Below are positions 22,501 through 24,654 of a stretch of DNA of 24,654 nt, piece by piece. Each line of letters starts with the position of its first letter. Positions within the stretch are counted from its first letter, which is position 1. This DNA comes from Ophiothrix spiculata (lineage: Eukaryota; Echinodermata; Ophiuroidea; Amphilepidida; Ophiotrichidae), in the NCBI GenBank assembly GCA_000969725.1, contig JXSR01S043268.1. The stretch is one strand, 5' to 3'. The position numbers were made by a program, and so were the translations under genes. The notes under the pieces were generated by a model. It saw only the letters and a program-made list of their open reading frames with translations, searched no databases and was not told the origin of the DNA.

Positions 22501-24415
22501 ACTTCAATTAAGTTCAAATCAAACTTTCTTGATCTTTCATATTCTGACTCGTCATACTTTGAAGAATCGTAATTTTACTTCTGGGCGTTATAAGAATCTA
22601 GAACAAGTTTAATCTTTAAGCTGAAAAAATGTCATATTTTTATGTGAAATAAATCGAACTTGACCAGGGTGGATGGTCACATATACACCTGCAGGAGTGT
22701 CGGAACCGAATATGCTATGTGTGCTTTGGCTGCACCACTTTTCAACCAAAAAAGAAAAAATTTAGTTTGATGCATTTTATTATAGTCCCCGCATAAATAA
22801 CCACAACATAGCACAGTACAAATTTGTTTTTAGTAACTGCTGTCTTCTGGTGCTTAGTTGTTTCCTTATTTTGATAACTAAAGGGCCACAGGCCGCACCA
22901 CTTTTACCAAGGGCCGCACCACTTTTATTTTCCTTCCGACGCCCCTGTACACCTGTTGATTTAGTTTTCTCGTCATATAAGTCTATAATTTGAGACATTT
23001 ATGATAATTCTCATCAATACTTGTCGATTTAGTTTATTTGTCAGAGAAATCCCCAATTGGAGACATTTACAATAATTCTCATCTATTCTTGTTGATTCAG
23101 TTTTCTCATCAAAAGCGTCCATAATTTGAGACATTTTTAATAATTCTCATCCTCACTTCCTATAAGTTTTCTTTCAAAAGGGTCCTTAATTTGAAACAAT
23201 GTGTGATAATTTTCATACTTATTGAGTTAGTTTTCATATCATTTAGTACATAATTTGAGACGTTTATGACTATTTTCATCTTAACATCTTGAGTTATTTG
23301 TCTCGTCAAAAGGGTCCATAACCTGTGACATTTTTAATGATTTCAAAACTTCATCCTTAACCATCTTATTAGCATCCTTGTGGGTAGCAGCCTTATCCAT
23401 CATTCAAGTCACATAGCCTTCCTATAGCAAAAGCAGCATTCGTACTACGCCCAGCCCCATCCATGCCAAGGGCCCGGGGTAACTGGGTATTCTGGCCGAT
23501 ATAGGGTATCAAAATCAACCTGGTACTCTGCAAGTCTCACATAGGGTATCAAACTAAGAAAGAATGGTTGAATTAATGACAATGGTGCCTTAAGTCCTTC
23601 AAATACCTAGAAACACTTCTTAAAAGTGTTCAAATGGTGTGTATTTACATTTCACCTATAATTTGTTGTAATAATTATATCATCACGTTTGCGTACGGTC
23701 TTAGATAGGGTATTCATTTGAACAGGTATGGGTCCCAGATAAGGGTATTCATTCTAACAGATAGAGTAGATTTATGGTCTCAGATTAGGTCACTTTTGGA
23801 ACATTTGGAACTCAGGTGGTTCCCCAGACACAAATATCAGTTAACCTCCCCCCCCCCCCCAAATTACAGCTGAGCTGGGAGAGTGGTGTACCCCTCAAAT
23901 GTGCTATATTTGATTGATTGAACCCCCCCCCCCCCATGGGACTGAGGGAGTCTATCAGCTTTGTAATGATGAGTTGGACAAATTTACAACAAAGCAACGA
24001 CTACAATTTGAGTCTAAGAGCAATTTTCTTCCTTACCATCTTATTAGCATCCATGTGTGTGAGCAACCTTATCCTTCCATCATTCAAGTCACACAGCCTC
24101 CCTATGGCAAACGCAGCATTCATGCCACGCCCAGCCTCATCCATACCGAGAGAGTCTATCAGCTTTGGACAAATTTACAACAAAGCCACGACTATAATTT
24201 AAGACTATTTCTTCCTTACCATCTTATTAGCATCCTTGTGTGTCAGCAACCTTATCCTTCCATCATTCAAGTCACACAGTCTCCCTATAGCAAATGCAGC
24301 ATTCATACCACGCCCAGCCTCATCCATACCAAGGGAGTCTATCAGCTTTGTAATGATGAGCTGAGAATGGTGATGGTCTAAGAGGCGCCGGCTTCCCTCT
24401 TCTGCTATGGACAAC
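4384..24415 (-). CDS. Multi-exon gene: ARM repeats + three FN3 domains + disordered C-terminus (partial, 5' end outside window)
   Basis: Whole-gene entry; exons are listed separately. Exons in transcription order: 24415-24220, 24162-24037 (candidate), 20236-20040, 18883-18805, 18141-17952, 16787-16638, 16376-16180, 15513-15447, 15038-14842, 12893-12824, 11980-11912, 11448-11381, 11271-11203, 10855-10780, 9935-9862, 8906-7708, 4858-4638, 4520-4384. All donors are GT and all acceptors AG, every phase agrees with the next exon, and the joined frame has no internal stop for 1126 codons. Residues 1-199 are ARM repeats, about 228-310, 314-400 and 402-489 are FN3 domains, and the rest is mostly low-complexity. 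No signal peptide or membrane segment is visible in the part present, so an intracellular adaptor or scaffold role is inferred. I do not recognise the orthologue. The first exon begins with one base of a split codon, so the start codon is to the right of the window. Confidence 0.85.
4638..4858 (-). CDS. Exon: C-terminal region
   Basis: The acceptor is GACCATTTCCAG and the donor is GATAAAG|GTGAGT, both close to consensus. The length is 221 bp, phase 2 to 1. It encodes PTLKKNLARIAYHPSQYMTP, a Pro/Asn-rich middle and a Lys/Arg-rich end (GAKGNRIHDK). The two-base overhang of the preceding exon plus its first base forms Lys. No domain is recognised. The intron before it (4859-7707) carries a SINE-like element and two foldback elements. 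Confidence 0.8.
4920..5089. mobile_element. Foldback MITE, about 170 bp
   Basis: The left arm 4920-4974 (CTGCAATCACATAGAAATAT, then ACGGTAT, CTATAAGC and GGAGGCACTC) matches the reverse complement of 5013-5089. The right arm has about 20 extra bases. It lies in the intron about 60 bp from the exon at 4638-4858 and has no coding capacity. Confidence 0.7.
5090..6633. other. Intron sequence, nothing recognised
   Basis: Part of the intron between the exons at 7708 and 4858. No exon compatible in phase with splice sites on both sides was found, and no clear repeat boundaries. The small open frame at 5640-5855 (minus) lacks support. Confidence 0.45.
6634..6797. mobile_element. Foldback MITE, about 165 bp
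   Basis: The left arm begins CTGGTCACAGCCTTGATTTT and continues CCAAAATGG, CGTAGGTTTGATT. The right arm is its imperfect inverse, ending GGCTGTGGCTAGTCTGTGAC. The arms are about 50-55 bp with an AT-rich loop. It lies in the intron between the exons at 7708 and 4858. Confidence 0.7.
7100..7350 (+). mobile_element. SINE-like element with Pol III B-box
   Basis: GGTTTGATCCC at about 7158-7168 resembles the Pol III B-box of tRNA genes. It is followed by TGCAGGTTTTCCTCCGGGTG and CTCTGGTTTTCC, a phrase I recognise as common in invertebrate dispersed repeats, and then an AT-rich tail (CATTTATATATTTAG). The region is more GC-rich than its surroundings. An A-box is not clear, so the head may be degraded. 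Small open frames on both strands here are spurious. Confidence 0.55.
7708..8906 (-). CDS. Large exon: long disordered Ser-rich region
   Basis: The acceptor is TTTTATTTCAG and the donor is CAAA|GTAAGT. The length is 1199 bp, phase 0 to 2. It encodes 399 residues, mostly Ser, Asp, Lys, Arg and Gly, with no recognised domain. Visible features are an acidic SSDSDEDPW near the start, SLGKSDDEDDSMSF, a short charged helical stretch (SELEKEAKKLDRLLSSLNQQ), a further helix (VADVLEDAIAQQLQRSL), repeated Ser-Pro-Arg motifs and the end PSWLTQA. An in-frame TAA overlaps the donor, so an unspliced message would end here after one extra Lys. The phase-2 junction to 4858 gives a clean continuation, which I prefer. 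Confidence 0.9.
9508..9748. mobile_element. Foldback MITE with an internal palindrome (family copy 1)
   Basis: The terminal inverted repeats are about 40 bp: GTCATGTGAGT, GAAAGTCGTATCT and CAAT-GCTGCC on the left and the inverse on the right. Inside, GTCAGTGGCTCTTGAA at 9618-9633 and its exact inverse at 9653-9668 form a 16-bp palindrome with a 19-bp spacer. A diverged relative in opposite orientation lies at about 20338-20533. Confidence 0.75.
9862..9935 (-). CDS. Exon: Ser/Lys-rich linker
   Basis: The acceptor is TTTTGTCTTCTCAG and the donor is AAAAAG|GTAAGC. The length is 74 bp, phase 1 to 0. It encodes VSSMSSASKSKHRRKSTGHY followed by DMKK. The KSKHRRK cluster is highly basic and could be a nuclear localisation or binding patch (inference). 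Confidence 0.82.
10000..10490. other. Intron sequence, nothing recognised apart from a G-run
   Basis: AT-rich intron between the exons at 10780 and 9935. It contains a run of ten G near 10230 and no other clear structure. Confidence 0.45.
10499..10635. mobile_element. Short MITE with 5-bp flanking direct repeat
   Basis: The ends are CATTGGTGTGCCCAGG and, inverted, CACTGGCGTGCCCAGG. Inner arms include TGGTAAAAATCAT and its inverse ATGATTTTTACCA. TAAGC lies directly outside both ends (10494-10498 and 10636-10640), a candidate target-site duplication. Confidence 0.65.
10780..10855 (-). CDS. Exon: Ser-rich linker
   Basis: The acceptor is TATTTTTTCAG and the donor is TCATCAG|GTAAAA. The length is 76 bp, phase 0 to 1. 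It encodes KQSKSVRSASPLSTEHFDHI followed by GRPSS. It is a disordered, Ser/Arg/Pro-containing segment with RSASPLS, a plausible phosphorylation-type motif. Confidence 0.8.
11203..11271 (-). CDS. Exon: linker (acceptor uncertain)
   Basis: The donor GAACAA|GTAAGT is strong and in phase 0. It encodes PVKEAGIKICLKSIGQSSLK followed by GEQ. The acceptor is weak: CAAAAG|CCT keeps phase 0 but has a purine-rich approach, and GAG|GCC at 11259 is an in-phase alternative. The intron to the previous exon is about 109 bp. Confidence 0.6.
11381..11448 (-). CDS. Exon: basic linker
   Basis: The acceptor is CTTTTTTCACAG and the donor is CCTAAG|GTAAGT, both strong. The length is 68 bp, phase 1 to 0. It encodes KAKEKQGGPKPSQAKRYLAS followed by PK, a Lys/Gln/Pro-rich disordered linker. 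A second frame is also open, but the phase of the upstream exon selects this one. Confidence 0.78.
11912..11980 (-). CDS. Exon: linker
   Basis: The acceptor is CTCTTATCTACAG and the donor is CACAAG|GTAATG. The length is 69 bp, phase 1 to 1. Of the frames, the one in phase with both neighbours is open and encodes KVQSTAPIFFSHPSKTVEQE followed by AQ. No domain is recognised. It is a symmetrical exon that could be skipped without a frame change. Confidence 0.75.
11981..12823. other. Intron sequence, nothing recognised
   Basis: Intron between the exons at 12824 and 11980. The open frame at 12351-12572 (minus) has no domain or matching splice sites, and the flanking exons already join in phase without it. 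Confidence 0.45.
12824..12893 (-). CDS. Exon: last strands of FN3-3
   Basis: The acceptor is TATGTATTCAG and the donor is GCAGAAT|GTAAGT. The length is 70 bp, phase 0 to 1. It encodes VIAVTSEGKCESEPARKKTP and KAE. V-x-A-V-x-x-x-G continues the TEYTFT strand of the exon at 14842-15038, and the domain then passes into a basic linker. Confidence 0.87.
13016..14490. mobile_element. Large foldback element with internal tandem array
   Basis: The left arm (about 13016-13150) and the right arm (about 14290-14490) are inverted copies. Both carry CATTTAGTGA, GAGCTTCATCAGACTA or close variants, CAAGGTTGGC, and a run of GATTTAAATC palindromes (two on the left, five on the right). The left arm lacks about 60 bp present on the right. 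The interior holds diverged tandem units of about 190-215 bp. It lies within the intron between the two FN3-3 exons and has no coding capacity. Confidence 0.72.
13175..14080 (+). repeat. Diverged ~200-bp tandem array inside the foldback element
   Basis: Recognisable units start near 13175, 13385, 13573 and 13960, with a more decayed one near 13750. Shared landmarks in order are CTTCCCCTCTTGTTACA, TTCTGATCTTAA, ATGTATTATCATATAA, a GGTTGGTAAAAAAA-like stretch, AATTGATTTTTTTGATTTT and a GATTTATAT end. The GGTTGGC/ATCGATTT part of the terminal arms matches the same part of the unit, so the arms probably derive from it. Confidence 0.6.
14651..14800 (-). pseudogene. Decayed duplicate of the FN3-3 exon
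   Basis: This is highly similar to the exon at 14842-15038, starting from its 3' end. It is disabled: a CGA to TGA change gives a stop at 14742-14744, there is an insertion of about 9-10 bp around 14774-14783, and the donor GTAAGT has become AATGTA. The similarity ends before the acceptor side of the parent, so there is no acceptor either. It is a tandem partial duplication lying between the parent exon and the large foldback element. Confidence 0.85.
14842..15038 (-). CDS. Exon: main part of FN3-3
   Basis: The acceptor is CTTTTTTAG and the donor is TTTACT|GTAAGT. The length is 197 bp, phase 1 to 0. It encodes KHAPAKPGLTVRGRTQIHVT, then WAYPEFPLGRFHRFDLTQNG and LSENTEYTFT, an FN3 domain lacking its last strands. 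A degraded copy of this exon lies about 196 bp downstream in the following intron. Confidence 0.9.
15447..15513 (-). CDS. Exon: last strands of FN3-2
   Basis: The acceptor is CATCAATGCAG and the donor is AATCTAG|GTAGGT. The length is 67 bp, phase 0 to 1. It encodes VCAYNHKGKGPKTRLSVTTT and then NL. V-x-A-x-N-x-x-G is the FN3 F-strand and F-G turn signature. The small size and phase 0/1 mirror the exon at 12824-12893, so each FN3 domain is a 1-1 module of one long and one short exon. Confidence 0.88.
15514..16179. other. Intron with possible diverged repeat
   Basis: Intron between the two FN3-2 exons. Positions about 15700-15790 resemble part of the repeat at 19600-19990. The rest is AT-rich without clear structure. 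Confidence 0.4.
16180..16376 (-). CDS. Exon: main part of FN3-2
   Basis: The acceptor is TTCTGTTTCCAG and the donor is GACTTTTCT|GTAAGT. The length is 197 bp, phase 1 to 0. It encodes APDAPEALRVLQVTTNQVKL, then GWSPPEFDNGALKCYYVYNG and SGLSPGTNYDFS. The B-strand Trp, the C-strand Tyr pair and the L-S-P-G-T-x-Y motif are classic FN3. The length and phases are identical to the FN3-3 exon at 14842-15038. Confidence 0.92.
16638..16787 (-). CDS. Exon: second half of FN3-1
   Basis: The acceptor is TTTTTCACCCAG and the donor is GAAGCAG|GTAAGC. The length is 150 bp, phase 1 to 1. It encodes ERKIYEGKDLSFLITRLRPN, then MPYKFKIQVFTEGDDSPLSE and NATATTEEA. The L-P-Y-F-I-V spacing matches the FN3 E-to-G strands, including the conserved Tyr of the L-P-x-x-x-Y segment. 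Confidence 0.88.
16788..17640. other. Intron sequence, nothing firmly recognised
   Basis: Intron between the exons at 17952 and 16787. A patch at about 17400-17530 is richer in CpG (TTTACGCGTGCGACTTT, CACGCGCTGCAGTGCG) than its surroundings and may be an old repeat. No exon fits. Confidence 0.4.
17641..17797. mobile_element. Foldback MITE, about 157 bp
   Basis: ACAAATATTGACTGCTTT at the left is inverted as AAAGCAGTCAATATTTGT at the right. Inner arms GGTGATCTCAAAAC (17691-17704) and GTTTTGAGATCACC (17744-17757) are exact inverses. The arms cover most of the element. It lies about 155 bp past the donor of the exon at 17952-18141. Confidence 0.75.
17952..18141 (-). CDS. Exon: helical linker and first half of FN3-1
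   Basis: The acceptor is AATTTTGCAG and the donor is TTTACTG|GTAAGA. The length is 190 bp, phase 0 to 1. It encodes an acidic helical linker (HQELKEEVELTLDLLKKL), then KPDAPRLEVKGAQEILVLWN with the Pro-rich A strand and the Trp of the B strand typical of FN3, then a C strand (VNYRLFTG). The frame stays open past the donor in the genomic sequence, but the GTAAGA site in phase 1 joins exactly to the next FN3 half. Confidence 0.88.
18805..18883 (-). CDS. Exon: end of armadillo region
   Basis: The acceptor is TTTCTTTACAG and the donor is TTGAAG|GTAACA. The length is 79 bp, phase 2 to 0. Only the frame given by the upstream exon is open; the other two contain stops. It encodes TLRTLASKRKGCLRLRDHPG followed by VIPPLK, which completes the last clear ARM repeat. 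Confidence 0.85.
19183..19593. mobile_element. Non-autonomous hAT-like element, 411 bp
   Basis: The ends are CAGTGGCATAGCCAGG and, inverted, CAGTGGCGTAGCTAGA, each followed by a G-run (GGGGGGGCC). CAGTGGCG-type ends are typical of hAT transposons. The flanks are CTACAG on the left and CTACTTAG on the right, compatible with a damaged 8-bp target duplication. The interior is far more GC-rich than the surroundings and has no transposase. Confidence 0.65.
19600..19990. repeat. AT-rich repeat with recurring AAATTTGG motifs
   Basis: AAATTTGG-type motifs recur at irregular spacing. The right part (AAAATTGGTATTTGGATGGG, then TGGCTTTCC, AAATTTCCCAGAGGCACATC) resembles 15700-15790 (AAAATTGGCGTACTGATGGG, then AAATTCCTTTGGCACGTA). 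The two look like diverged copies of one dispersed family. Open frames here are spurious. Confidence 0.4.
20040..20236 (-). CDS. Exon: armadillo repeat
   Basis: The acceptor is TGTTTTCAG and the donor is GCCGCAAT|GTAAGT. The length is 197 bp, starting in phase 0 and ending in phase 2. It encodes ISSLCNMLSSKDAGCGKNAC, an Ala/Leu-rich helix (YALSCLAGS), GHERLLNHRHSELM and a helix ending ETGWFAA. The split codon completes as Met with the next exon. This is about one and a half ARM repeats in register with the preceding exon. Confidence 0.88.
20338..20533. mobile_element. Foldback MITE, family copy 2 (degraded)
   Basis: Aligned with the reverse complement of 9508-9748 it shares ATCTTGGGTCAGTGG, CTTGAAATGG, the inverse CATTTCAAGAGTCACTGA, TATGG, ATTCTAATGACAAGGTGT, GGCAGCCA and CATGACGA. 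The central palindrome and both outer parts are eroded, so it is older than copy 1. Confidence 0.65.
20534..21600. other. Intron sequence, nothing recognised
   Basis: Part of the long intron between the ARM exons. A somewhat GC-richer patch lies at about 20650-20720 (CACGCTGGCGTTGAGGGCGT). No ARM-like frame with splice sites was found. The open frame at 21336-21563 (minus) is unsupported. Confidence 0.45.
21601..21748. mobile_element. Foldback MITE, about 148 bp
   Basis: The left arm TGTTGCACAAATTACATGCC, then CTTATT, TTCTGGGTAA, faces a right arm TTACCCATAATGCAACAGGA, then AATAAGGGCAT and ATGTAACA. The arms are imperfect inverses with small indels around a short GC-richer centre (ACACACGCTGCTTTGCG). 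Confidence 0.65.
22297..22680. mobile_element. Possible MITE bounded by short inverted repeats
   Basis: GTGGCCATCCACC at the left is mirrored by GGTGGATGGTCAC at the right with one mismatch. The 384-bp interior is AT-rich and non-coding. No target duplication is visible, so the pairing could be chance. Confidence 0.35.
22728..22935. repeat. Short repeated GCCGCACCACTTTT motif
   Basis: Variants of G(C/T)GCACCACTTTT occur at about 22728, 22893 and 22912, the last two only about 20 bp apart and preceded by GGGCC. They are probably remnants of a degraded repeat. No end structure is visible. Confidence 0.4.
22955..23352. repeat. Minisatellite, six units of about 68 bp
   Basis: Units start at 22955, 23023, 23091, 23159, 23221 and 23287. 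The consensus reads TTGATTTAGTTTTCTCGTCA, AAAGGGTCCATAATTTGAGA, CATTTATGATAATTCTCATC and ACTT. The first three periods are exactly 68 bp and later ones shorten. The array ends where the decayed ARM-exon copy begins, suggesting the unit came from its flanking intron. Confidence 0.8.
23352..23466 (-). pseudogene. Decayed copy of the ARM exon
   Basis: Read on the minus strand, this matches the ARM exon from the LGMDEAG segment to the end. A four-base loss in the Asn-Asp-Gly-Arg-Ile coding stretch breaks the frame, stops follow, and the donor has become GTTAAG. It is therefore a dead exon copy. Its upstream part appears to be the fragment at 23945-23975, separated from it by about 460 bp of unrelated sequence, as if an insertion split the copy. 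Confidence 0.75.
23466..23944. other. Sequence splitting a decayed exon copy
   Basis: This stretch separates the two halves of a decayed ARM-exon copy. It contains four AGGGTATC/AGGGTATTC motifs and two long C-runs (about 23849-23862 and 23924-23936). I see no terminal repeats or coding frame that would name the element. Confidence 0.4.
23945..24034 (-). repeat. Fragment of the ARM-exon tandem duplication unit
   Basis: The sequence GAGTCTATCAGCTTTG, which lies in the ARM exon, occurs at 23948, 24152 and 24335, giving offsets of 204 and 183 bp. This fragment keeps a further 12 bases (TAATGATGAGTT) that the 24152 copy has lost at its breakpoint. It is followed by the shared intronic stretch GACAAATTTACAAC up to the exon copy at 24037. 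It shows that the duplicated unit was exon plus flanking intron, in tandem and in the same orientation. Confidence 0.75.
24037..24162 (-). CDS. Candidate duplicated ARM exon (42 codons, in frame)
   Basis: This is a second copy of the 3' two-thirds of the ARM exon at 24220-24415. It has the same donor (ATG|GTAAGG) and a possible acceptor in TTTGTCCAAAG. Between them lie exactly 42 open codons in phase 0/0, so inclusion adds about one ARM repeat without changing frame. Compared with the parent there are 8 base differences in 126: seven are synonymous and one changes Lys to Met. That pattern looks selected rather than decayed. Two points weigh against use. The intron to the parent would be only 57 nt, and the added unit appears about four residues shorter than the neighbouring repeats. 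It could be constitutive, alternative or unspliced. Confidence 0.5.
24220..24415 (-). CDS. Exon: armadillo repeats (first exon in window)
   Basis: The acceptor is a minus-strand TTATGCAG and the donor is ATG|GTAAGG. The exon carries one base of a split codon plus 65 codons. It begins LSIAEEGSRRLL and contains GRGMNAAFAIGRLCD and NDGRIRLLTHKDANKM. The Ala/Leu helix, the GR-I-L turn and the following helix are the ARM repeat pattern of helical protein-binding solenoids. It ends in phase 0, which fits both the duplicated copy at 24037-24162 and the next firm exon at 20236. The preceding exon must end in phase 2 and lies outside the window. Confidence 0.85.
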
Positions 24416-24654
24416 CTGCATAATGTAAATGGTAAATGAAATAGGGCTTTACCAACTTCTTGTTTTACAATCAAACAAACTACACCATGAGGACTCAGTC
24501 ACACATTACTGTATAGAGCCAAAACGTAGAATAACGTACACTGTTTCGGTCACTGACATACATGTATATCGATTAGCAAAACATACAGAGTGATAAACAG
24601 ATGTATACCCGGGACATCACTTCATATATGGGCAAAACTTGCCCCAACATTTAT
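24416..24654. other. Intron sequence at right window edge
   Basis: Upstream intron of the minus-strand gene, ending at the TTATGCAG acceptor before the exon at 24415. It contains no recognisable coding segment, so the N-terminal exons lie beyond the window. Confidence 0.5.

Noticed and set aside
23914-24381. 155-codon plus-strand open frame and an overlapping 94-codon frame
   Set aside because: They are antisense to the duplicated ARM exon. The repeated peptide simply reflects the tandem copies.

Overview
The window is animal nuclear DNA. It is AT-rich, has short coding exons with clean GT-AG junctions, long introns crowded with small transposons, and a 5'-truncated L2/CR1-type LINE. I saw no bacterial-style operons, tRNA or rRNA genes, or CRISPR arrays. 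The LINE type and the SINE-like and foldback elements fit an invertebrate, plausibly a marine deuterostome such as an echinoderm, hemichordate or cephalochordate. That placement is inference.

One gene dominates. It is on the minus strand and runs from beyond the right edge to a stop codon at 4384-4386. I assembled 18 exons by hand (17 firm, plus one duplicated exon at 24037-24162). Every splice phase matches its neighbour, and the joined frame is open for 1126 codons (1084 without the duplicated exon). The 5' end lies outside the window. In order, the protein has armadillo (ARM) repeats (exons at 24.4-18.8 kb), three fibronectin type III (FN3) domains (18.1-12.8 kb), a Lys/Ser/Pro-rich linker built from small exons (12.0-9.9 kb), a 1.2-kb exon encoding a long disordered Ser-rich region with a short predicted helical segment (8.9-7.7 kb), and two C-terminal exons (4.86 and 4.5 kb). 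A minus-strand AATAAA lies at 4233-4238. I do not recognise an orthologue and give no symbol. The architecture suggests an intracellular scaffold.

The gene shows exon duplication in progress. The ARM exon has a second 126-bp, 42-codon copy whose splice signals look usable and whose differences are 7 synonymous to 1 nonsynonymous; beyond it are broken further copies. The FN3-3 exon has an adjacent decayed copy with a premature stop and no donor.

The rest is intergenic or intronic repeat. From left to right: an unassigned stretch (1-1.2 kb); the L2-like LINE with its (ATCAT)n tail (1.22-2.51 kb) abutting a 331-bp inverted-repeat element; a three-copy repeat (3.66-4.11 kb); foldback elements at 4.92, 6.63, 9.51, 10.5, 17.64, 20.34, 21.6 and possibly 22.3 kb; a SINE-like element at 7.1 kb; a 1.48-kb foldback element at 13.0-14.5 kb with an internal ~200-bp tandem array and hammerhead-like motifs in its arms; a 411-bp hAT-like element at 19.18 kb; and a 68-bp minisatellite at 22.95-23.35 kb.
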